A DNA stretch of 5,458 nt from NCBI GenBank assembly GCA_029975625.1, contig JARKOR010000121.1, positions 1-5,458 of the forward strand, in the 5' to 3' direction. The position numbers and the translations under genes are program-made. This DNA comes from Nanosynbacter sp. (GTDB taxonomy: Bacteria > Patescibacteriota > Saccharimonadia > Saccharimonadales > Saccharimonadaceae). A model generated the notes under the pieces. That model ran no database searches. It was not told the origin of the DNA and was given only the letters and a program-made list of their open reading frames with translations. The first letter of the stretch is position 1; each line of letters opens with the position of its first letter. Positions 1 to 5,458 of the stretch are shown piece by piece.

Positions 1-547
1 GCTTTGTGTCAACCGGCCTAACGTACCCACTAACCGGGAGGTACAAGGCCTTCCACTTTAGGGGAGGAGTAGTTGACTAATCCCAGCCGTACGAGATCCA
101 CACTCTGGTATGATATAGCATGATGGCAAGCCTACTCTTCTATTATGTGAATCATTCTCGCGAAGAAAGAGGGGCAAGGTGGCTTTTGGGGGTTTAGCTC
201 GGCCCGTTTGAGGCGCGATCTGGACCGTGGCGGGAATTTGAAGGCCGGGGATGCGTGCGCGACGGACATCAGAAAGAGCAGGAAATGAAACACTTCCGGC
301 ATGAAAAGCGGAACGGCCCAGGGGACGAATGTGTTAGCAGATCGTTAGGAGAGCCAAATGGTTCGCAAGCTTCGTCTGCAGAAAACGTGATCCGGCAGTG
401 GAACTGCGGCGGCGCACCCGCGCAGGAAGCTGCGGGGCATCCAAGGCGCTGCCGAATGAAGTTAGAACAGGTTAAGTTGATTCAAACTTATGTTGAATAC
501 GTATGCCCATTATCCCCGATGCAAGCTATAATAGCGATCTTCAACGT
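1..547. other. GC-rich stretch with no supported gene
   Basis: No convincing coding region is visible on either strand. Two plus-strand frames were considered. One, open from the left edge to a TAA at 78-80, could be the last 25 residues of a gene entering from outside (it ends ...FHFRGGVVD). The other runs from a GTG at 255 to a TAG at 549-551 (98 codons); it matches no family I know, is rich in charged and small residues as expected of translated GC-rich non-coding DNA, and runs into the converging dehydratase stop. The stretch is richer in G+C than the rest (for example 38 of 60 bases at 361-420). A GTGCGC at 255-260 is complementary to a GCGCAC near 411-416, and a short hairpin lies at 480-498. 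It may be decayed coding sequence, a mobile-element remnant or a structured RNA; the sequence does not decide. Confidence 0.5.
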
Positions 548-1780
548 CTAGCCCTTGCGCTCCATCTCAGATAGGTAATGGTTTAGCTGGTCGTTCACAA
601 CATCCTTTAGACTGCATTTCGCATTGAAGCCCAGATTCTCGATCTTCGTAGTGTCCGATAGGAGAATCGGAACCTCTGCCGGCCTGAATCTATTAGGATC
701 AAAGGCTATTTTTATTCTCTTTGAATCCGCATAAGCCACGATACCACCGTCCTCCAGCGTGAACTCAAGATTTCCGCGAAGCATCATGTCATCGACCTTA
801 GTCTTCTCGAAGCTTATGCCGAAAATCTCCTTAGTGTCCGACGCGATTGGATCCTCTACCACTTTGTCTCCTTTTAGAGTCTCGATTTTGCTGACAGGAT
901 AGCCCGCTTCTGCCAGGCTTATCAGCAGGTAGCTCAAGACAGAGTTGGTCCTCATCGATCCCTGGTTGTATACCTCTCCATATTTACCATTCTCCGCCAA
1001 GAGCATGTACCCATCGGCTATGTCTGAGACATGGCTCCAATCCCTGAAGGCATTGACATTTCCAATAGTTATGGAATCAGTCTCCCCAAGTTTTAGTTTC
1101 ATCACCTGGCTCGTCGCAACTGAAGTGACGAACATGATTCCGCGTCCTGCGCCCTCATGGTTGAATGCCCTGGAGACTACCGTTTTAATACCATAAGAGT
1201 GCCAGTAGTTTCTCATGAGGAAATCACCGTAGACCTTGCTCACCGCGTAGGGTGACATCGGTCGGAGGGGATTTGCTTCAGATATGGGAACCTCTGGAAT
1301 CATCTGCGGCTCAGGAAAAACTGTTCCATATTTTTCAAGGGCACGTTTGTACTGATCTTTCGAAGAGATTACCAGGCCATATTCTTCACTGCTCCCTGCA
1401 AAAACAACTACAGGGTCCATGTCCTTGATCCTAATGGCTTCGAGGAGATTTGCTGTACCACCGCAGTTCCCACTCATGGTCTCCAGGGGATCTATGAAGG
1501 ATCGGGGAACGAAAGACTGTGCGCCAAGGTGAAAGACTATATCCGGGCGGCTGACAGAAAGCGCGCTCCCTAGGCTGGATATATTTTCAAGATCCCCCTC
1601 CAGGAGGTGAACCTCGCGGGCTATGCCAAGCCTTCTCAGGTTGTTCGGCACAGCGCCATCTGCCCTTCGTCTTAAAATCCCATAGACTTTTGCCCCTTGA
1701 TCAATGAGCATTTTGGCTATATAGGACCCGACGAATCCGCTGATACCAGTAATCAAAATATTTTTATTATTTACGCTCAT
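548..1780 (-). CDS. GDP-mannose 4,6-dehydratase-like extended SDR protein
   Basis: This is a 410-residue cytoplasmic nucleotide-sugar dehydratase or epimerase of the extended SDR superfamily. The Rossmann cofactor motif GISGFVG is at residues 12-18. It is followed by an Arg cluster (R37-R39), a feature of the NADP-binding GDP-mannose dehydratase group. Other hallmarks of that group are HLGAQSFVP (84-92), GSSEEYG (129-135, active-site Ser/Glu region), the catalytic YAVSK (178-182), FNHEGAGRG (206-214), FRDWSHVSD (245-253) and DPNRFRPAEV (361-370). Family members convert GDP-mannose to GDP-4-keto-6-deoxymannose, the precursor of fucose- and rhamnose-type sugars; applying this substrate here is inference. 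The protein is longer than the usual 320-370 residues because of an insert at about 303-356. A TTG two codons upstream of the ATG is also open, but the GAGG ribosome-binding motif lies 7 bases before the ATG and only 1 base from the TTG, so the ATG is chosen. It lies 9 bases downstream of the epimerase gene, in the same operon. Confidence 0.88.
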   Translation of the reverse strand: MSVNNKNILITGISGFVGSYIAKMLIDQGAKVYGILRRRADGAVPNNLRRLGIAREVHLLEGDLENISSLGSALSVSRPDIVFHLGAQSFVPRSFIDPLETMSGNCGGTANLLEAIRIKDMDPVVVFAGSSEEYGLVISSKDQYKRALEKYGTVFPEPQMIPEVPISEANPLRPMSPYAVSKVYGDFLMRNYWHSYGIKTVVSRAFNHEGAGRGIMFVTSVATSQVMKLKLGETDSITIGNVNAFRDWSHVSDIADGYMLLAENGKYGEVYNQGSMRTNSVLSYLLISLAEAGYPVSKIETLKGDKVVEDPIASDTKEIFGISFEKTKVDDMMLRGNLEFTLEDGGIVAYADSKRIKIAFDPNRFRPAEVPILLSDTTKIENLGFNAKCSLKDVVNDQLNHYLSEMERKG

Positions 1781-1787
1781 ATCCAAT

Positions 1788-1791
1788 CCTC
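1788..1791 (-). promoter_or_regulatory. Shine-Dalgarno motif that fixes the dehydratase start
   Basis: On the minus strand GAGG overlaps the TGA stop of the upstream epimerase gene (1790-1792) and is followed by 7 bases and then ATG at 1780-1778. The spacing supports ATG over the in-frame TTG at 1786-1784. The overlap with the stop codon suggests that translation of the two SDR genes is coupled. Confidence 0.65.
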
Positions 1792-2689
1792 AATAATAAT
1801 CCACCAGCTTGCTTATCCCTTCTTCCAGGGTAAATTGGGCCTCAAACTTCAGGATCTCTCTGCACTTGGACGTATCAGCCAGCGTATGACGCACGTAATT
1901 TTTGATCGGGTTTTCCGTATACTCGGGCTCTATGGCAGACTCAAGCTTCTGGTTTAGCATTCTTATTACGTCGTTGAAGCTATATGCCTTCCCAGTTCCT
2001 GCGTTGAGAACTCCGTGATAATTTGAGTCCATGGCCAGTTGAAGGGCTCTTACAATGTCTTTGACGTAGGTGAAGTCTCGGGTCTGGGACCCATCTCCGA
2101 ATATCACTGGGGACCTGCCCTCCTGCATCTCCCACAGGAACTGAGTGACCATGTTGGCGTACTGCTTTTTGGTCCTCTCCTTTGGTCCATATACAGAGAA
2201 GAACCTCATGCCCACAGAGTTAACATCGAAGAGTCGCTTGTAGAGCTCTGCTATCCTCTCTATTGCCAGCCGGGCCTCAGTGTAGTAGTCGGTCACCCCA
2301 ATGACCATATCCTCTCGGTGGGGAGGAAGAAGGCCGTTGTAGAGGGATGAGGACGATGCGTAGATAACTCTAGCACCCGTCCTGCGGGCCAACTCAAAGA
2401 TAGCGGTGGTTCCATTGATCGCTTCACCAACCAGAAAAGGATCTTTCTTATACATGGGGGATGAAGATGGTATTCCTAGATGGTAGATCTCTTCTGGATT
2501 CAGGTCCAGACGGGGAATTTGGTTGCAGCTTGCTTGAACTACCTTCAGGCGACCATCCAAATCATCCAGATTGGTTTTGCTGCCTGTGTGCATGTTGTCT
2601 AAGACAACCACCTCTTCTCCCGACGCCAAGAGATCTTCTGCCAGATTAGAACCTATGAAGCCTGCGCCTCCTGTGACTAATATGCTCAT
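1790..2689 (-). CDS. NAD-dependent nucleotide-sugar epimerase/dehydratase (extended SDR)
   Basis: This 299-residue cytoplasmic protein belongs to the extended SDR group that includes UDP-glucose 4-epimerase (GalE-like) and dTDP-glucose 4,6-dehydratase. The NAD-binding motif TGGAGFIGS is at residues 6-14, with an acidic residue at D31 (VVVLDN, 27-32) as expected for NAD rather than NADP. The usual HLAA segment is HLGIPSSSP (70-78). The active-site Ser region is ASSSSLYNG (111-119), MRFFSVYGP is at 161-169, and RDFTYVKD is at 204-211. The catalytic YxxxK is replaced by YTEAR (136-140), so Arg stands where Lys is normal; this is read directly from the codons. Length and domain order are complete, and the ATG start places the Rossmann strand at the N-terminus. 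The substrate is unknown; pairing with a GDP-mannose dehydratase-like gene and glycosyltransferases points to surface-glycan sugar supply. It appears to be the first gene of a two-gene SDR unit with its own promoter. Epimerase versus dehydratase or reductase activity cannot be settled here. Confidence 0.88.
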   Translation of the reverse strand: MSILVTGGAGFIGSNLAEDLLASGEEVVVLDNMHTGSKTNLDDLDGRLKVVQASCNQIPRLDLNPEEIYHLGIPSSSPMYKKDPFLVGEAINGTTAIFELARRTGARVIYASSSSLYNGLLPPHREDMVIGVTDYYTEARLAIERIAELYKRLFDVNSVGMRFFSVYGPKERTKKQYANMVTQFLWEMQEGRSPVIFGDGSQTRDFTYVKDIVRALQLAMDSNYHGVLNAGTGKAYSFNDVIRMLNQKLESAIEPEYTENPIKNYVRHTLADTSKCREILKFEAQFTLEEGISKLVDYY

Positions 2690-2715
2690 CGTAAATTCGC
2701 CCCTGGAAATATTAC

Positions 2716-2722
2716 TTTATAT
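2716..2722 (-). promoter_or_regulatory. Alternative TATA-like element near the epimerase start
   Basis: TATAAAG on the minus strand is centred about 30 bases before the epimerase ATG. This would give a nearly leaderless transcript, which is common in archaea. The Shine-Dalgarno signal before this ATG is weak (CAGGGG about 11 bases upstream), which fits a leaderless or short-leader message. A third AT-rich candidate, CATAAATATG, lies at 2744-2753. The whole gap is AT-rich, so any one of these may be chance. Confidence 0.25.
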
Positions 2723-2790
2723 TGAAGCAATATTTTATGGATTCATATTTATGCAATTATCTTTGAAGTGCAAGTGAATTACACTAGAGG

Positions 2791-2800
2791 TATTTAAAAT
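2791..2800 (-). promoter_or_regulatory. Candidate archaeal TATA box for the SDR gene pair
   Basis: On the minus strand the sequence reads CCAATTTTAAATACC. This fits an archaeal TATA element (TTTAAATA) preceded by a plausible TFB-recognition stretch. Initiation about 25 bases downstream would fall near 2770 and leave a leader of roughly 80 bases before the epimerase ATG. It lies in the 225-base gap between the glycosyltransferase stop and the epimerase start, the largest break between genes on this strand. The call rests on the assumption that the host is archaeal. Confidence 0.4.
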
Positions 2801-2914
2801 TGGTGTTTATGCCCATGCGGAAATGTTATGCAGTATTATCAATTTTTTAGCAGGCTGACGCTAGATGCACCGGCGAATGAAGCCGCTTTTGTATCTTGAT
2901 GACAGATGGCAAGC

Positions 2915-5020
2915 TTAACGATTCACTTCCATGGGCTCTCCGCCCCTCAATCTATTCTCGACATCTGAGAAGAACTCTAAAGCTTTCTTCTCAAATTCCT
3001 CCTTGGTGAATTTTTTACTTCTATTATACGCATTTTTTGCCATCTTCTCGCGGAGACAATCGTCGTTGATCAGCTTCAAAGTATATGACTTAAGTTCCTC
3101 TTTTGATGTAAACCTAAACCCGCTGATTCCATGCTCGACAATTTCCCTCTGCCCTCCGCCATCGATTACAACCGGCACACAATAATTTTGCATCGCTTCC
3201 ACTGTAGTCATGCCAAAGTGCTCTATCAGGCGAGGGTCAATTTCATCAAGACCACACGCGTGCCAGAAGATGGATGCTTTGCTGTATAATTTTTTGATTT
3301 TATAATTATTTAAATTTGTGGAAATTTCGATATTACTAATTCCTTTCGCCCTTTGCTTGACTTTATCATAGTATGGATTTACTTTTGGCGTACCGCCAGC
3401 GAGGACCAGTTTCCATTCCTTTTTTATACGTTTATCTTTTTTGCATAGGTCTACGAATGCATCAATCATTTCCAACTGCTTTTTGCTTCCACCTGTCTCA
3501 AATCTGGCCACAGACAGAATCATTTTCTCTTTCTCACCAAGGTCACTTGTATCATTGAACATGTTGACTGGTGGATATAGGCGCAATGTGCAGTCAAGTC
3601 CCCATTTTTGCTTTAACCAATGAGTGGTATAGTTGCTATTTGTAATCACATAGTCATATCTATCTACGCTGAAAAATTTACCTTTATCTTTATCTGGAAA
3701 GTGGCATATAAACGCAGATAGGCTGGATAAAGGTCTTACTTTCGTAAGCATATTTGCGTTTATAAATATATCATAATTAATACTTTCATTTTTTATAACA
3801 TCAAAAGGATTTTTATCTTGATGAACTATCATGCATTCATCTATGATGTAGATACCTCTTTCTTCGAAAAAGGGTATTTTTATTATCTTTAGCTTGCATC
3901 TGGATAGGTCAATGTCGAACCATTCGCGGTACTTTTCCAGGCTGATATCTTTATTGACGATGTATGTAATATCATATCTATCTTGAAGTATCTGTGCAAG
4001 CTCTGCTACGTATCTCTGACCCCCACCCGCGAAATGAAACGCGTGGTCATAAATTCCTACCCTAATTTTCCTCAAATCCAATGCAACTTCGAGCTGGGAA
4101 AAAAAATTTAGGGCTTTTTGTGCTCCAAAAATATCTGGAATAATATCGGATAACTCCTTTAGGGATCGGTTGACAGTTTTTGTATCATTATTTTCTGCTA
4201 ACTTTTTTACCGCCTGAATCAAGGAGTGATATAGGTTCTCATGCTCTCTCTTAATATAAAAATGAGACGTCTCGATACTTTCTGCTAATTTTTGTGGAAA
4301 ATGTTTACCTATAAGGAGCAATCTGTTTCTCGATCGGAGATATTTGATCGTCGTAGATGACGTAATGCTATGGCATTTGCCATAAACCACGCTATTCGGA
4401 GAATAAATTATTTTCCATCCTAAATCTTTGCATCTAATACTATAATCTACGTTCTCCATATACATCAAAAAATCCTCATCGAACCTCCCCACTGCATCCA
4501 CGCATTTTCTCTTTAATAAGAATGACTCGCCTGCAAAATAGTCAAGCTCTCGTATTTCATTATATTTGGCAAAATCCCTGTCGCCAAATCCAATATCGCT
4601 AAAATAAAAATCCTCTGCTTCTTCCACGCCTGCACTCTCAATCATCTTTTCATTTGAAAAAAGCATTTTGCTCTGTACAACACCAATCTTTTCGTCTTGG
4701 TCTATTATATTCATGAGCCCTTTCAGCCAGTTCTTCTCAACGATGGTATTACTATTCAGGACTGCAATGTACTGTCCCGTTGCATTCTTGATGCCAAGGT
4801 TTATTGCCTTCGCATAATTTTTTATGTTATTCTCTATAACTTTTATCTTTGGAAAGTGTGTTTTCACAAAATTCACAGAATCATCTTTAGAGAAATTATC
4901 TACGACAATAATCTCATAAGAAAAATTATCCTCTTTTGTATTTAGTATTGAATTATAAAAATCTTCCAGAAAATTTTTCCCGTTATAATTGACGACTATT
5001 ATCGATACAAGCGTTTCCAT
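2915..5020 (-). CDS. Two-domain glycosyltransferase (GT2 N-terminal, GT4 C-terminal)
   Basis: This 701-residue protein probably builds a surface glycan at the cytoplasmic face; no signal peptide or membrane helix is evident. Residues 4 to about 235 form a GT-A fold family 2 domain of the rhamnosyltransferase type: SIIVVNYNG (6-14), VVDNFSKDD (39-47), the metal-site segment LNSNT (88-92), GRFDEDFLMYMENVD (178-192) and the VVYGKCHS segment (211-218). The Asp normal in LNxDT is Asn91, and the His usually found near VYH is Gly214. A helical linker (about 238-316) leads to a GT-B fold family 4 domain (about 319-690). This has GGGQRYV (332-338), HFPDKDKG (440-447), NSNYT (461-465), YPPVN (482-486), SVARFE (503-508), VLAGG (539-543), the EX7E pair E600/E608 in EHFGMTTVEAM, and DGGGQREIV (620-628), so this half looks catalytically intact. 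The ATG is preferred over a TTG two codons earlier because GAGA lies 7 bases before it. The upstream gene ends 2 bases before, suggesting coupled translation. The gene is more AT-rich than the SDR genes. Confidence 0.9.
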   Translation of the reverse strand: METLVSIIVVNYNGKNFLEDFYNSILNTKEDNFSYEIIVVDNFSKDDSVNFVKTHFPKIKVIENNIKNYAKAINLGIKNATGQYIAVLNSNTIVEKNWLKGLMNIIDQDEKIGVVQSKMLFSNEKMIESAGVEEAEDFYFSDIGFGDRDFAKYNEIRELDYFAGESFLLKRKCVDAVGRFDEDFLMYMENVDYSIRCKDLGWKIIYSPNSVVYGKCHSITSSTTIKYLRSRNRLLLIGKHFPQKLAESIETSHFYIKREHENLYHSLIQAVKKLAENNDTKTVNRSLKELSDIIPDIFGAQKALNFFSQLEVALDLRKIRVGIYDHAFHFAGGGQRYVAELAQILQDRYDITYIVNKDISLEKYREWFDIDLSRCKLKIIKIPFFEERGIYIIDECMIVHQDKNPFDVIKNESINYDIFINANMLTKVRPLSSLSAFICHFPDKDKGKFFSVDRYDYVITNSNYTTHWLKQKWGLDCTLRLYPPVNMFNDTSDLGEKEKMILSVARFETGGSKKQLEMIDAFVDLCKKDKRIKKEWKLVLAGGTPKVNPYYDKVKQRAKGISNIEISTNLNNYKIKKLYSKASIFWHACGLDEIDPRLIEHFGMTTVEAMQNYCVPVVIDGGGQREIVEHGISGFRFTSKEELKSYTLKLINDDCLREKMAKNAYNRSKKFTKEEFEKKALEFFSDVENRLRGGEPMEVNR

Positions 5021-5022
5021 AA

Positions 5023-5458
5023 TCAAATCTCGGCATTTAATAATTTTATTATAGTTTCTAATTCGGTCTTCACAGCACCCTTATCTGCTCTGATTCCAGC
5101 GTTTTTAAAAAGGATATACTTTTTCTCCTCATAGGCCTCTTTTCTTGAATGCTCCGAATCAAAACAGCTCTGCATACTACGAGGATTAATGACACTCCTG
5201 CAAAAGCTGCCCCAGCCATTATTGAGCAGAACCCTTCCAACTTCCAGGGCAAAATCGTACTTCTCTCGCCTCCCTGTTCCATGAGGTAACACCCTCTCTA
5301 CAAAGCCAGATTGATATCTACTCAATAGCTGCCATAAAAGGCTTTGTTGCATTTCGGCTATTATGCGTTCCAGTTCATCTGCCCTCTCGTTTGAGCTTCT
5401 GAGCAGATCCTCGAGCTCATTGATGCGTTTGTCCCTTTCCCTAATGCATTGTCTCAAC
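5023..5458 (-). CDS. C-terminal part of a coiled-coil/glycosyltransferase-linker protein (partial)
   Basis: The frame is open through the right edge of the window (its first full codon is TTG, not a clear start), so the N-terminus is missing. About 144 residues are visible. Residues 1-38 are heptad-like and charged (RDKRINELEDLL, ERADELERIIAEM), consistent with a coiled coil. Residues 39-88 (SLLWQLLSRYQ, LPHGTGRREKYD, LLNNGWGSF) resemble the linker module I know from large multidomain glycosyltransferases and SAM-methyltransferase/glycosyltransferase fusions, of the form S-x-x-W-R-L-L ... LPPGTRRR ... EGWRAF. A lysine-rich tail and a helix (129-144) end the protein. In the proteins I recall, this module is normally followed by another glycosyltransferase domain in the same chain; here a TGA intervenes and a separate GT2-GT4 gene starts 2 bases later. 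The catalytic part, if any, lies outside the window. Confidence 0.65.
   Translation of the reverse strand, partial: LRQCIRERDKRINELEDLLRSSNERADELERIIAEMQQSLLWQLLSRYQSGFVERVLPHGTGRREKYDFALEVGRVLLNNGWGSFCRSVINPRSMQSCFDSEHSRKEAYEEKKYILFKNAGIRADKGAVKTELETIIKLLNAEI

Noticed and set aside
122..131. 10-base repeat GATGGCAAGC, also at 2905-2914
   Set aside because: A 10-base match is expected by chance several times in a window of this size, and the flanks do not match.
480..498. Hairpin ATTCAA / TTGAAT with a 7-base loop about 50 bases past the dehydratase stop, considered as a terminator
   Set aside because: The stem is short and AT-rich and no T-run follows it on the minus strand.
255..551. Plus-strand frame of 98 codons starting with GTG
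   Set aside because: No recognisable domain, no convincing ribosome-binding site, composition typical of translated GC-rich non-coding DNA, and its end overlaps the converging dehydratase stop.
945..1196. Plus-strand frames antisense to the SDR and glycosyltransferase genes (also near 1697-1957, 2039-2350, 2461-2777, 2931-3623 and 4697-4945)
   Set aside because: They lie opposite genes with clear family motifs and show no motifs of their own; they are shadows of the real coding frames.
2872..2889. CGGC ... GCCG hairpin followed by CTTTT, considered as a terminator
   Set aside because: The stem is only 4 bp and the T-run is on the plus strand, which has no gene to terminate here.
5070..5282. 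Second minus-strand frame inside the partial gene at the right edge
   Set aside because: It is an alternative frame within a longer open frame that carries the recognisable coiled-coil and linker module.

Overview
The window reads as part of a cell-surface polysaccharide or protein-glycosylation gene cluster. All four supported genes lie on the minus strand. In transcription order (right to left) they are: the C-terminal end of a protein with a coiled-coil and glycosyltransferase-linker module, cut by the window edge; a large two-domain glycosyltransferase (GT2 followed by GT4); an extended SDR nucleotide-sugar epimerase/dehydratase; and a GDP-mannose 4,6-dehydratase-like SDR with an unusual C-terminal insertion.

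The organism is most likely a methanogenic archaeon, possibly Methanothrix-like. This is an inference from the style of the two SDR proteins, an archaeal-type TATA element upstream of the epimerase, and Shine-Dalgarno motifs of the GAGG type. No rRNA, tRNA or diagnostic housekeeping gene is present, so a bacterium cannot be excluded.

Layout. 1-547: GC-rich stretch with no gene I can support; it may hold decayed or non-coding sequence. 548-1780: GDP-mannose dehydratase-like SDR. 1790-2689: NAD-dependent epimerase, with only 9 bases between its stop and the next start, so the two SDR genes form one transcription unit. 2690-2914: intergenic region carrying candidate archaeal promoter elements for the SDR pair. 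2915-5020: GT2-GT4 protein. 5023-5458: partial gene whose stop lies 2 bases before the glycosyltransferase start, implying translational coupling.

Together the SDR pair would make or interconvert activated sugars (probably a GDP-6-deoxy sugar and a UDP- or dTDP-linked epimer). The glycosyltransferases would add sugars to a growing surface glycan in the cytoplasm. Substrates cannot be read from sequence. The glycosyltransferase gene is clearly more AT-rich than the SDR genes, which suggests the cluster is a mosaic. The points most worth a second look are departures from family motifs: Asn in place of the DXD-type Asp of the GT2 domain, Arg in place of the catalytic Lys of the epimerase, and an insert of about 50 residues in the dehydratase. 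I see no wholly new system here.
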